From positions 84,255 through 148,254 of the forward strand of contig CM007319.1 in assembly GCA_000333855.2 (NCBI GenBank): 64,000 nucleotides of DNA. Reading direction: 5' to 3'. Of this stretch, positions 9,611 through 20,508 are shown piece by piece; position 1 is the first letter of the stretch; every line of letters begins with the position of its first letter. The position numbers were made by a program, and so were the translations under genes. The DNA comes from Endotrypanum monterogeii. Its lineage: Eukaryota; Euglenozoa; Kinetoplastea; Trypanosomatida; Trypanosomatidae. Under the pieces are notes generated by a model. The model searched no databases. It saw nothing but the letters and a program-made list of their open reading frames with translations, and was not told the DNA's origin.

Positions 9611-10828
9611 ATGTCCGACTCCAACTGGAAGGCTCAGCTAACGGCTCCGCAGAAGAATACGCGGAAAAAGACGGAGGATGTAGAGTCTCGTCGTAACGTC
9701 AACTTCGAGGAATATGCCCTGCGCCGTGAACTCCAGATGGGCATCTTCGAGAAGGGCTTTGAAAAGCCGAGTCCTGTGCAGGAGGAGGCGATACCTGTTG
9801 CTCTACAAGGCAAGGATGTGCTCGCCCGTGCAAAGAACGGTACAGGAAAGACAGCGTCTTTTGTGATTCCAGTGCTCGAAAAGGTCGATACCCGTGACAT
9901 GTATGTGCAGGCGCTCCTGATGGTGCCTACTCGTGAGCTGGCGCTGCAGACGGCCCAGGTGACGAAGGAGTTGGGCAAACATATCCCCGGCCTCCAGGTG
10001 ATGGTGACCACCGGTGGTACGACGCTGCGCGATGATATTCTTCGCCTCACAAACAAAGTGCACATTCTGGTCGCGACCCCTGGTCGTGTGCTGGATCTGG
10101 CTAGCAAGCAGGCGGTTGATCTCTCACACTGCCACATCCTGGTATTGGATGAAGCTGATAAACTGCTTTCCCAGGAGTTCATGGAGATCATCGACGACCT
10201 GTACACATACCTTCCCTCGCAGCTACAGTCCATGCTTTTCTCCGCCACGTTCCCGGTGACTGTGAAAGCGTTTGCGGAGCGCCATCTGCACAACCCGTAC
10301 GAGATCAATTTGATGGACGAGCTGACCTTGAAGGGTGTGACACAGTACTACGCCTTCGTTGAGGAGCGTCAAAAAATCCACTGTCTTAACACGCTCTTCA
10401 ACAAGCTACAAATCAACCAGTCCATCATCTTCTGTAATAGCGTCAACCGTGTGGAGCTCCTCGCCAAGAAGATCACCCAGCTGGGCTATAGTTGCTACTA
10501 CATTCACGCCCGCATGCAGCAGCAGCACCGTAATCGCGTCTTTCACGACTTCCGCGAGGGCCACTGCCGCAACCTTGTCTGCTCTGATCTCATCACCCGT
10601 GGTATCGATATTCAGGCAGTGAATGTTGTTATTAACTTCGACTTCCCCAAGTTCGCCGAGACGTACCTGCACCGCATCGGCCGCTCCGGTCGCTTCGGCC
10701 ACCTCGGTGTTGCCATCAACTTTGTGACGTATGACGACCGCTATAATGTCTACCGCATTGAGCAGGAACTGGACACGGAGATCAAACCAATCCCTGCTGA
10801 TATCGATCCCGAATTGTACGCGGCGTAG
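9611..10828 (+). CDS. DHH1: DEAD-box RNA helicase DHH1 (DDX6 family)
   Basis: A 405-residue helicase with all canonical motifs in order: Q-motif [13 protein letters not shown] (about 49-61), Walker A AKNGTGKT (74-81), [16 protein letters not shown] (180-183), SAT (211-213), IIFCNS, the [12 protein letters not shown] region and HRIGRSGR (354-361). The short N-terminus and lack of a Q/P-rich tail fit the trypanosomatid DHH1/DDX6 form better than eIF4A. Family members bind stalled mRNAs in P-bodies, repress translation and promote decapping-linked decay; in trypanosomatids DHH1 influences life-stage-regulated mRNAs. The cell site is the cytoplasm. The gene has an excellent splice acceptor upstream and is followed by an unusually long gene-free stretch that may include a long 3' UTR. 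Confidence 0.93.
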   Translation: MSDSNWKAQLTAPQKNTRKKTEDVESRRNVNFEEYALRRELQMGIFEKGFEKPSPVQEEAIPVALQGKDVLARAKNGTGKTASFVIPVLEKVDTRDMYVQALLMVPTRELALQTAQVTKELGKHIPGLQVMVTTGGTTLRDDILRLTNKVHILVATPGRVLDLASKQAVDLSHCHILVLDEADKLLSQEFMEIIDDLYTYLPSQLQSMLFSATFPVTVKAFAERHLHNPYEINLMDELTLKGVTQYYAFVEERQKIHCLNTLFNKLQINQSIIFCNSVNRVELLAKKITQLGYSCYYIHARMQQQHRNRVFHDFREGHCRNLVCSDLITRGIDIQAVNVVINFDFPKFAETYLHRIGRSGRFGHLGVAINFVTYDDRYNVYRIEQELDTEIKPIPADIDPELYAA

Positions 10829-12312
10829 AGCGTGTCGAGGACTTCCTGTCATCATCATATAGCTTCTTCCCCTCACGAAATGTGTGCTATGCAACTACTC
10901 GAACACAGACGTATCAACAACAGGCGCCAAGTATCGCCCTCGCAATGAATTGGTGTTTCGGAAACGGGGGAAAAAGAAGGACGAATAAAGCACGAGGGCG
11001 TAAGACTGAGTAGCGGCCACCCTCGTACGAGGAATGGGAAGTGCGGCGTGGCGCGGTGCAGCAGCAGCCGCAGCCGAGAGGCTCATTGCAGGAGAATCGG
11101 CTCAGAGGGCCACCGCACTGGTGCGCTGTCATCATCTGCAGGCTCCGGGGGGAGGGAAGACGTCTTGCTCACGATTTCATGCGCCCAAGCCACGGCGCCA
11201 GCAAACCTGCCATGTTCTCCCCCTGACGTAGTATCCCTCGACTCTCCCGGTCCCTCCCCCTCCCTACGTGTCCTGCGGCTCTTTCTTACCGGCGGCGGAA
11301 GCACATCATCATCGCGAAGTCGGAGGTTGTTCAGGACGTTAACGCTTGCCCTGTGCTGGTCAGACGAGAGGCCGGTAGGGGACGACCCGCTGCATGCACA
11401 GATTTGCTCCCTGCAGGCCGGGCCGCAAAAAGGAAAAAGAAATGAGGCCAAATGTAAGGGGGACTGCAGTGCGAGACTGTTGGGTTATTCAGGTTTCTCT
11501 GATATAGGGCTCAACGAGCGATTGCCTCGTACGGAAATACAGAAACACACCAAGCAGTGTGTGTCTTGGGCGCATTTCTGTGTATATGTGGACCTTCATC
11601 CTTCAGTCGCATCACTGCACCAGGGAACACAGCTACATCCTTCCTCCCTCCCTTTCCATTCCCTCCTCGCTTCTTTACCACCCGTTCTGTGTGGAATGTA
11701 GCGATGAGCTGCCGCACCCGAGTATATGCATGTCACTGTGCAACCTCGTTTTCTGAATCTCCTCTTCCCCCCCTTCCACAAAAATGCCCACACCGACACC
11801 TGCCCTTTCTCTTACCCCTGTTTTTTTTTGTTTTGTTTAAGCCCTCTCTCTCGCCGTTTTTTTTTTTACTTTTTCGTGTGTCTCTGTCTCCCTCTCTCCC
11901 TTGCCTGCCTTGTGTCCTTTGACTTGCCCCCCGTTTCCCTTTCGTGTCGTTCACCAGAGGCTCAACATCTTCCTGCCCCCCTCTTTCTTCATCGCTCCTT
12001 TCACCCTTTTTCGATATTCGGTCTTTCGATATCTGCACCTCCCTATCTCTTGCGCACGCTTTCCATTCTGCCGATTGGCGCTCTGAACTCTGCTTTGGAT
12101 GTGTGCGGCATGGGCGTCTGCGGGTGTCTGTGTATGAGGGCTGCTTGAGACGTGCTGATGTACGTTTCCCTTTCCTTGATTTCCCTTTCGTTTTCTTTTC
12201 TCGTCTCGTCCCGTCGCACTTCTTCTGCGGTTGCACTGTTCAGCTTCTCTACACCACCCTCCCGCCATCCTCGTCGTTTCGCAGCTTTTGGGACATCAAA
12301 TTATGTATGTAC

Positions 12313-12317
<5 letters not shown>

Positions 12318-12344
<27 letters not shown>
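12318..12344. repeat. (TA)n microsatellite
   Basis: Uninterrupted TA dinucleotides followed by imperfect TGTA/TATG repeats to about 12378. Confidence 0.9.
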
Positions 12345-12349
<5 letters not shown>

Positions 12350-13544
12350 TGTATGTATATGTGTATATTTGTATATACCAAATATTTGCATCGCTGCAGC
12401 TGCGCACACAAAACCGGCGGTACGAGCCATTTCAATTTTTGCACTAAATCAGGTTTTTTATTTTTCTGTCGAAGCGCATGCAAGAAGACAAACACGCGCC
12501 CCTCTCGAAAAAAATGCACGCGCCCTTGCAGACGTACTAACACGTGGATACATCGTGAGCTCACTGAGCGAATGGAGGAGGGAAAAGTTTGGAATCGGCG
12601 GGGAGGCGCACGTACACACAGGAACACGTGCAATCGTCGTCGAGAGGCAGCAGGAGGGGATGTACACATGTGAGGGAGAGGAGGGTTGGATAGAAAAGAC
12701 GTACATCAAAGAGTTGTGTAGTGACGCAGTTTCGACGCGAGTATGGAGAAGAAAATGTGCGAAAGGGCATACAAACCCACATCGGCGCACTGGGTGGGGA
12801 GGTCGACACGTAGTTTTTTTTTTCCTTTCTCTCCCTTGCCTCGAGAGGGCACGATGGGCTGTGTAAGCCACTGGTGATGTTTCCATCCGAGCCGTTACCG
12901 TCGACGTGTCCGTGTCGCTTTTCGGATCCTCCCGTCTCGTTGCCTGCGTACGACTTACACCTCCTCCTCCCCCTCACCCCATAGCCCTTCGCCCCCCCCT
13001 TTTTTTTTTACTTTTTCTTCTCCATTCTATACGTCTGCGTCTGTGCACGTGTTCGCGTATTTTTCTCTTTCATCCTATGCCATCACCTCTCACTCGCACG
13101 TACCCGTTCGTTAATGTATCTGCCTGCACGCTCCTTTGTCGCCTCCGCTGCCTTTTCGGTATCCCCTGGAGTTTTTTTTTTTTTGCCCGCTTCCTCCCCT
13201 CCCCCCCTTTCCTGTCTCTCCGCTAGTGGGCCTCCTCTTGTATTCTGTTTCTGTTTTGACTTTCTGTGCGTGGGTTCAATAAAATGTGCGGTTCTCCTGT
13301 GTGGATCACCGCTCCCTTCACCCCCTTTTCCCCGTTGCTTCATTGGCGCTTTTGTCTTGATGTCTACACTAGTGTGTGTGTCTCGGTCAGTGCACAGGAA
13401 TCACTCTCCCGCCCCTTCCCTCGGTGGAGGGGTTGCGTATCCTTATCCTGTTATGGGGTTTTATCCTCCTGATATTGGCGCACTCTCTCTTCTATAGGCG
13501 GATAGGTCGGCTCGTGGTGTTTCTTGCGTCAGCACGCTGTCCAA

Positions 13545-13660
13545 AGAAAGGGGGGAAATGTGTCTGTGCTGATGTGGGTAGAGGTGGACAAAGGAATAGC
13601 GACGACGAGGGTAAAGGAGGGTGGGGAGGGGGGGGAAGAGGGGGGGCGAGGATGTGCCAG
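13545..13660 (+). other. Purine-rich, G-run block on the sense strand
   Basis: Sense-strand purine block with several runs of four or more G near 13618-13650. It contrasts with the surrounding pyrimidine-rich sense strand and could form G-quadruplex or triplex structure. Confidence 0.5.
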
Positions 13661-15559
13661 GATCGCTTGCCTGCAAACATCTCGGCTGACCGATTTTTTT
13701 TTCCAGAAAAGGAGTGGCTCGAGGTTTTAGCCTGGAAAACTCGGCAGAGGCAAAGTCTTTGACCGCTCTCCATGTCCCTATTCGTTTACACAGGTACACG
13801 CGTGTACGCTGTATACGACGCGTCTACATCAGCAGAGGCGATGGGTGGTCGCGCGAACTCATCCAGTCGGCACCTGCGCACATGACTTTCTTTTTTTTTC
13901 CCCTTCCAACACGCACAGCCCATTATAGAAGTTGAGGGAAACATATAAAAAGGGGTGCGATCGAGCAAGAGGAATCATGTTGGGGGAGGGAGGCGGGCAA
14001 GGCAAGAGGGGGAGGAGGAACGCAGCGAGGCGGATGCAGAGGAGGAGGGGAGACGGGGGAGGAGGACACATCGCAGCGACAGTCAATATCATCACACCCG
14101 AAGCGCTGGGACACGACAACCAAAAAAAAAAAGGGAGTGGCACGTCTCTTCGTTACTCCTCTTTTTTTTATTATTTTTCATCTTTTTTTCGTTTTGTTCT
14201 TTATCTGTAAAACACAAACCCACGTCAAATCAAAGGAAACAAATCAAACAAACAATACATCTCCCCCGATGGAATATGACTGCGAATATGAAGTACACCC
14301 GAAAACACACTCTTACAAAGAGGAGATGACTGCACACACTCCGCCATCATGATCTAATTCAAACTGCTGCTGCAGCACCACCGCCGACAATTTTTGAGGA
14401 GCACACCGACACAGGTGTGCCACCTTTTCTCTGTCGGTTTTTTAGCGTCCCAGGGAGAGGATCGACTTTCAAAGGGGGGGTGATGCGAAGATGTGTTTTG
14501 TGTGTCTGCGCATAGTCATTAAAGCACGAAAAAAAAAGAACAACAGCAACAACTACGAAAAAAAAAGGGCGACGAGGGAAAGGGTAAAAAAAAATATACA
14601 GAGCACCGGTAAAACTCCTCATCACCCTGCTCTTTTTTTTTTTTTTTTCAGCCTTAAGACTTGGAGAGTTGCACCATCGCATGAGAGTGTAAAGACAGAG
14701 GCATTCTGCAAACTGCCAAGCGCTTTGTGGTGTACATCTCCTTGCGAGCCAGCGGGGCCGCTTGGTTCGAGAGATGACCAGCACATGGGTCTGTGGATGC
14801 TGCGTCTGGAGTCTCGCCGTACATTTCTTGTACCACGTCTGAGGCTCACGGTCTTCTCTATGCTTACGCACCGTTTTAGGTAGTTTCGCGTGTGTATGCG
14901 TGTGCCCTGTACTTACAGAGGGGGGGGGCAGCCTAATGTGAGACTTCTGTGTCACAAAGTCGGGCTCACTGTCCCTCCTCCCCTTTCTGATGCGTGCGCA
15001 CACACAAGCACATGCACACACGCAGATATCTCTGAAGATTTTCTGCTCTCTTACGTTTTCCAGTTTCTTGTATCCCTCTTCTCCCCCTTTTCTGCTTTGA
15101 TATCCAACTCTAATACCTCCGCGTTGTTGTTGAATGTGCGGGTGTGCGTGTTGACATACACCTACGATTCGCACTCACCATACTGTTGCTGAGCTTACTA
15201 AATATATATACGCAATCCGCGCCAGCACATCACGCAAGCCCTTTTCTTAGAATTGTCAACGAAGAGGCATCATATGACAGTGGTCGCGAGAGGGTCAAAT
15301 AAAGTCTCATCCACGCGAGCGCGCTCTCCATCTTTGTTTTCATCTTAATACCCTTTCCAGAGGTATTTGATCTTCATTTCCCTGTCCGTCATATCGTTGT
15401 GCTTTTTGCCTGCGCTGGCTGTACTGGTCGCCGTTGCTTCTCTCTCGGCCCCTTTTTTTTTTCGTTGCTTTTTTGTTCCCTTTTCCCCGAACTGTAACAG
15501 TCGGGGAACATCACATCAGAGGAGACCCCAGTACAAGAGAAGTCGTGGGTGTGCATCTA

Positions 15560-15563
<4 letters not shown>

Positions 15564-15596
<33 letters not shown>
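15564..15596. repeat. (TA)n microsatellite
   Basis: Perfect AT dinucleotide run of about 33 bases. Confidence 0.9.
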
Positions 15597-15597
<1 letters not shown>

Positions 15598-15895
15598 TTG
15601 CGTTTCTGTCTGCTCTGAAGCGCTCCCCGGGATTGCGAACGTGTATTTAGTGATCTCCGGCTACATTCCTTCGTTTGGCATGAGAAGTGTTTCTCTTTGC
15701 TACATTGATTTCTTTGGTGCCTCTTATTGGGGAAGACTGCAACGGAGAGGTGAGGAGATCAGCATCGCGTGACTTGTCTCCTCCCTTTTCACACATATAT
15801 AAGCTTCAGAGCTCATAGAAAAAATACACAAGGGGTTGGGCAAAAAACTGTCACTCCCCTCCTCGCCCTACAACTAAGCATTGCACATAGACACA

Positions 15896-15944
15896 CTTAC
15901 ACATACACTTACACATACACATACACATACACATACACATACAG
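15896..15944. repeat. ACATAC-type hexamer tandem repeat
   Basis: About seven copies of a six-base ACATAC/ACTTAC unit, the last ones perfect. Confidence 0.85.
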
Positions 15945-16299
15945 AGAGGGGTACCCGAACCAACGCACCAGCCGACTTTTTCCCCCTTTTGAATCTTATA
16001 CATCACTTTTCCCCCAAATCCTACGAGGGCAAATCCGTGCGACTATTTTAAATAGTTTGCTCCTACCCCCATCGACCCCCCCCCTCCATAAACGCTTCAA
16101 CCCAATTCTTGCCTACCTCACTTCATATTCACTTGTCTTCACCGACAGCTTCGCGGTCGCTGTGCTATTCACAGCGCCAATACTCTAGTCGACACGCATA
16201 CAAATACACAAGCCCGTTTTTTTTTTACCGTTAATTGTTTAATTTTTTCTTGTCTCACCTTTGTTCATTTTTTTCGATTTTGCATCACTGCTCTTCACG

Positions 16300-16347
16300 T
16301 TGTTTCCTATTTTTTTTTTTTGCTCTGTTGACCGTCGTGGGTTCGAG
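16300..16347 (+). promoter_or_regulatory. Candidate spliced-leader acceptor
   Basis: Strong T tract at 16301-16321, first AG at 16346-16347, giving a 5' UTR of about 315 nt for the gene at 16665. A closer alternative is the AG at 16599-16600. Confidence 0.35.
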
Positions 16348-16664
16348 AGTGGTTCGGCTGAAGTACAAGGGTTCCCCTTGTGGATCGCAGCCGACGTTTC
16401 TACGCATATATTCACCGAAGATCTTTTCTCTCGCAAGCTGGAAGCCTTGTGAGGGACAACGACGGGAGAGAAGCGGGGAGCTGGGGAAGAGGGAATATCA
16501 CCATCGCGAGTAGACGCTTACACTCGATCGTTTGACTTACTTTTTTATAATTGTGTGCCGTGTTTTTGGTTTCGTGGGGTTTCGCATCACACTTGGATAG
16601 CTGACGTGTGGTGTTATTTTGTATTCGTTGGCATACCACGCGTGTTTCTCCGCAAAATCAAGTT

Positions 16665-18515
16665 ATGCTCGCTCCCATGCCTGCTTCATCGGAGCAGGGG
16701 AGAGCCGTGAAGCGGCTGAAGGTCGACAGCCCTTCCGCGTCTTTGGAGTGCGAGAGCGACAGCGAGAAAGATTCCGGACACTTGTTGCACCTCTCAGTGG
16801 TTGGCCCTACCTCGGCAGACGCGGGCAGTGTTTTGTCTCTATCCAGACATGCTGACGCCCCAGCAGCTGAGGAGGTAGACGGTATCTCTCTGAGGGCCAC
16901 CTCTCTAGAAAATTCAAATTTGAGTTGCCATGACAGCGATGCCGATATCGACGACGTGAGTAAGAAATATGCTCATGATGGGTACCTTTCTCCCCCGCCT
17001 GCAGTGCAGTGCACCGACGACACTTGGGGGGCGACGCACACGTCGATGGGGTTGGCCGTAACAGATAACTCCTTCACAACGAGCGATGTGGCTTCCCTGG
17101 TGTTTCCGGCCACGAAAAGAAACGTTCTCACCACTCTGCGGGGTCTTGGCCAGCTTCAGGCTCTGGTGTCCAGCAGTAACGTGACACATGAGAAGAATGA
17201 GGTGCACCCTGACCTGCGGCTCAAGCCGGGTGAAACGGTCATGCTGCTGCTGCACCTCGATGACGCGTCCCTGCGCTCGCTCACGAACGACACGACCAGG
17301 CAACTCTCGCAGATGCGCATTTTCACTCTTAATCTGGCGAAGCTTCCTCCGCAGGATTACGAGGCGGCCCCAGGAAAACGCGTGGTCTCTGGCGGCTGTA
17401 CCAGTCTTCATGACGCGAGCGACTGTGTGCGGTTTGAGGGCAGCTCAAGGGTCCCTGGCGCTTCTGCTGCTCAACTCACAGTCCAGGAAAGCGAGGAGGA
17501 GGGGGAGGAGGAGGAGGAGCTTGTGCCGTCTGTCCACCACGTGGCAGTTTCGACCACGGCAGCCGCAGGTCTCAATCCCGTTCCGGGAAGGGAATGCCCC
17601 CCTGGCGCTGCGACTTCGGCTGGTGGCGCCCTCTCGCTCGACGAGGCCACCGCCAGTGTTTCCTCCCTTTCCGACACGCTCCACCACGCCAGCGATGTCA
17701 TCAGCAGCAGGTTGCACCAGATTCTTGCGGTCGACACAATATTGAATCCCCACACCTCTCAGCAGCAGCGCGGCAACGGGGGCGACGATGGGGGCTCTGC
17801 TAGCGCTGGAACAAAGGAGCCGCTGATATTCCCCGCAATGATTCTCTGGCGCGCTGCCGGCGCCCCGCGGGAGGAGTACCCGCCGGCCCCGCCGCAAAAC
17901 TATTCCACCCAATCGTCGCCCACACCAGCTGAGCTTTTTTGTGATCGTCTTTCCGCACACGGCGGGCCACTGGTGGTCAAGGAGGCTACGGGGGTGGACC
18001 AGGTGCACTCGCTGACACTGTTTTGCCCCGTCTTCACTATGGAGCACCTTTTCCGAACAGTTGTCCGCACCGTTGCGCCATCGCTCGCTTCGGAAGAGAG
18101 GTCCCGCACGGTACTCTATCTCGGTGCATCCTGGTGCCCGCCTTGCATGCGCTTCGTGCACGAGATGCCGCAGTTCATGCGCGAGGATCTTCCACGGAAC
18201 GTGGTGTGTACTCTGAAGGCGGACATGGACTTGGCAAAACCCATCTACGATTGCTTGAAGATAGAGATCATTCCCACCTTCGTCATATTTGACAACGCGG
18301 TGCTTATGAGATGCTACGAGCGAATGCAGCAGCACCCGCAGGGCAACACCCCAGCACTTGGTGGTGTCGGTGCCTCATCGTTCGATTACCTTCGTACAAT
18401 CCAAGATGCTTTCTCTGAGGCAGAGCTGGGTCGTCTTCAGAACTCGAACAGACGCCTCGTTAGCACCTTCATTTCCAAACACAGCGAGTCGCTCTGCTTC
18501 AACGAGGATTTTTGA
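16665..18515 (+). CDS. Thioredoxin-fold protein with long disordered N-terminus
   Basis: A 616-residue protein from the ATG at 16665. The C-terminal 150 residues form a thioredoxin-like domain: a TVLYLGASWCPPC strand and active site with cysteines at about 491 and 494, an aspartate-containing second strand (TLKADMDL) and the cis-proline strand EIIPTFVIFD. The CPPC centre suggests a redox-active or disulfide-isomerase-like role. Residues 1-440 are rich in Ser, Ala, Thr and acidic residues. They include a basic KRLK cluster near the start that could be a nuclear signal, and a glutamate run (about residues 275-286). No signal peptide is visible, so cytosolic or nuclear location is more likely than secretory. 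It is much longer than classical thioredoxin (about 110 residues) or tryparedoxin (about 145), so the N-terminal part is probably a lineage-specific extension. Confidence 0.65.
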   Translation: MLAPMPASSEQGRAVKRLKVDSPSASLECESDSEKDSGHLLHLSVVGPTSADAGSVLSLSRHADAPAAEEVDGISLRATSLENSNLSCHDSDADIDDVSKKYAHDGYLSPPPAVQCTDDTWGATHTSMGLAVTDNSFTTSDVASLVFPATKRNVLTTLRGLGQLQALVSSSNVTHEKNEVHPDLRLKPGETVMLLLHLDDASLRSLTNDTTRQLSQMRIFTLNLAKLPPQDYEAAPGKRVVSGGCTSLHDASDCVRFEGSSRVPGASAAQLTVQESEEEGEEEEELVPSVHHVAVSTTAAAGLNPVPGRECPPGAATSAGGALSLDEATASVSSLSDTLHHASDVISSRLHQILAVDTILNPHTSQQQRGNGGDDGGSASAGTKEPLIFPAMILWRAAGAPREEYPPAPPQNYSTQSSPTPAELFCDRLSAHGGPLVVKEATGVDQVHSLTLFCPVFTMEHLFRTVVRTVAPSLASEERSRTVLYLGASWCPPCMRFVHEMPQFMREDLPRNVVCTLKADMDLAKPIYDCLKIEIIPTFVIFDNAVLMRCYERMQQHPQGNTPALGGVGASSFDYLRTIQDAFSEAELGRLQNSNRRLVSTFISKHSESLCFNEDF

Positions 18516-18908
18516 AGGATGGTTCCGCCACCGACGTTGTAGCTTTTGCCGATGGTGAGGCTGCAGTGACTACATCGATGGTTGATTCCTCCTCCCCCTC
18601 TTTGCCCTCGATACTCGTCTCCCTAGTGCCTCTACGAAAACACGGTGGCATGAACGGGATTCTTTGGGCCCTCTGAGCATTCCTCATCACTGCGTTAATT
18701 ACGGCGGCGGCCGGTAGGGTGCTTGTTGCGATCTGTGACGGGCCTACCGTCTTTTTATCGTAGGCTCCTCGAACGACCGGCTCCTCTACTCCTCCTATCG
18801 TCATGGACATTAAGAAAAGAAGGGGTTCTCTTCAAGGTACTTCATACGATACGATTCGGGGCGTATGTGAGAATACGGGTACCTACGTGCAAGAACTTAC
18901 GCAGGTAT

Positions 18909-18949
<41 letters not shown>
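18909..18949. repeat. Compound (AC)n(AT)n microsatellite
   Basis: About 20 bases of AC dinucleotides run directly into about 20 bases of AT dinucleotides. Confidence 0.9.
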
Positions 18950-20385
18950 AGATATGTTGTCACTTTGTTGCGTATGTACCACGCAGCTGATTTGTGTGCT
19001 CCCTCGTCGTGTGACGTTTTTTTTTGTTTCCTTTTTTGTTGTTGTTGTTGTCTGTTCGCTGTTTTCCACTTCGCTGGCGGTGTCCGGTGGCGACACTGTC
19101 ATACGCCGTGGGGTCAGTACTACGGGTGTGAAGGCAATACCGAGGCCTCGCTTGATTTGAAAAAGTAAAAAGGAAAAAAAAAGAACGATTGTCGCTGATG
19201 GTTGGACGTGGTGGTGCCTCTTCCGGTGCGGGTTTTCATTGCCCTTTCCCCACAGGCAAAACAGTTTGCGAGCTTTTATGATTCCTACGAGGCACATGCG
19301 CTGCTAGAATTTCAATCGGGTACCGCCGCGACAGAGAAGCATCTCGCGGTGTCGCCTTCCTCAAGCTGCCTCCTTTTCGTCTTCCGATCCTTGTACTGCG
19401 TGGACTTCTCTGTGCCGATATTCGCTCTTTTCTTTTCCTGCTTCCCTTTTCTCTCTGTGGCTGCATTCCATATGCGTCGACTCCCGCATTTCGCCCCTTT
19501 CCTGTTAATCAACGACCTACCACCCACCGGCACGCATGATTGATCACGAACAGCAACATTGCAACGTACACCCACAAAGCTTTGTCTGCGCTTTTTTCCC
19601 CCCATTCCTCTTTTCGGTAAGAAAACACGTCCTCTTTCTTCAGGATACAGAACGAAACCAACTACTGTCCCCTCCCTTCTGTGCCCTCCTCTCCACATTT
19701 TCGTGTTCCTCACACGTTTGTCACTCTTCTCACTTCAAGATATATACATCTACCCCATATCTCCACACAAGGGTCAATCGAAGTGAGAAAAAGGGGGAGT
19801 GGCAGCTGTGCCAGGACAAGTTCAGCTGACACGCACATATTGCACGATAGCTTATCGTTGTCAATACCCATCCTCTTTCTCTTTCTTCGATTTCATGCTT
19901 AGCGAACTAAATGCACTTTCAAAGTGTGTCGTATTCGTCCAATATTTCTATCAATTCATTCGCACCACCTTAAAAAAACCAACGCAACAGAAAATAAAAA
20001 GAAAAATACAGACAAATAGAGGAAACAGTTTCCTAGAAACCGCCTCATTTTCACCGTTGGTCTCTCGATTTTGTTCGGCGGTTGTCTATCTCGTTTTTTT
20101 TTTTTTGCGCTCCAGTGCCTTGCCTAAACGTTTGTATTTTTCTGTGTGGAAGTTTTTCCTTTGTTCTGCCTCGGGTTTTTGCTTTGGGGCTGCTGTGATC
20201 TGCTCTGCGTCTTCGCCAGATTGTCTGCACGTGCGCCTGTGTGCCAGTGCGCTTTTTTTTTTTTGCGTGTGCGTCGTGCATGGGTGGACGCGGCTTTGCT
20301 CGGATTTCTCTTATTTTCTTAGCCTCGACCTCTCACCACCTACCAGCTCCTTTTAGCAGTCGTTGCGGTTCCTAACCTCGACATT

Positions 20386-20461
20386 CTTTGCTTTTTTCCC
20401 CTTTTTTTTTCCTGTCGCATCTTCCATCCTTGTCTGATCACGGTACTGGGCTTTTGCATAG
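20386..20461 (+). promoter_or_regulatory. Candidate spliced-leader acceptor
   Basis: Strong T/C tract at about 20386-20440 with no AG until 20460-20461, 48 nt upstream of the ATG at 20509. Confidence 0.5.
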
Positions 20462-20508
20462 CATTCTCTGTTGGCCTGTGCTCTTGAGTCAATTGGTGAC
20501 GCTTCACG

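Larger units (their letters stand above)
10829..16664. other. 5.8-kb gene-free region after DHH1
   Basis: I see no convincing gene. An island at about 11030-11450 is less T-rich and holds a 65-codon frame from the ATG at 11034 to 11231, without recognisable similarity. The rest alternates pyrimidine tracts (11640-12270, 12960-13350, 14160-14210, 16040-16340) with purine-rich blocks on the + strand (13545-13660 and 13960-14080). TA and ACATAC microsatellites lie near 12318, 15564 and 15900. It may contain long UTRs, unannotated non-coding RNA or degenerate retroposons; none can be assigned from sequence alone. Confidence 0.5.
18516..20508. other. 2-kb intergenic region
   Basis: No gene is supported. 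It holds a CA/TA compound microsatellite at about 18909-18949, T runs near 19019, 20092 and 20251, and many pyrimidine tracts. Short frames such as 19799-20356 are rich in Phe, Ser and Cys and read as translated pyrimidine tract. Confidence 0.5.

Noticed and set aside
11048..11701. Plus-strand frame of 217 codons after DHH1
   Set aside because: It begins with GTG and has no ATG before its final codon, so it cannot be a normal trypanosomatid gene; no similarity is recognised.
14359..15174. Minus-strand frame of 271 codons
   Set aside because: Translation shows low-complexity CVCACACVC, HTHTH and KKKK stretches from repeats and tracts, it opposes the direction of all other genes, and no domain is visible.
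17445..18335. Minus-strand frame of 296 codons over the thioredoxin-fold gene
   Set aside because: Antisense shadow; the + strand has WCPPC and other thioredoxin hallmarks.
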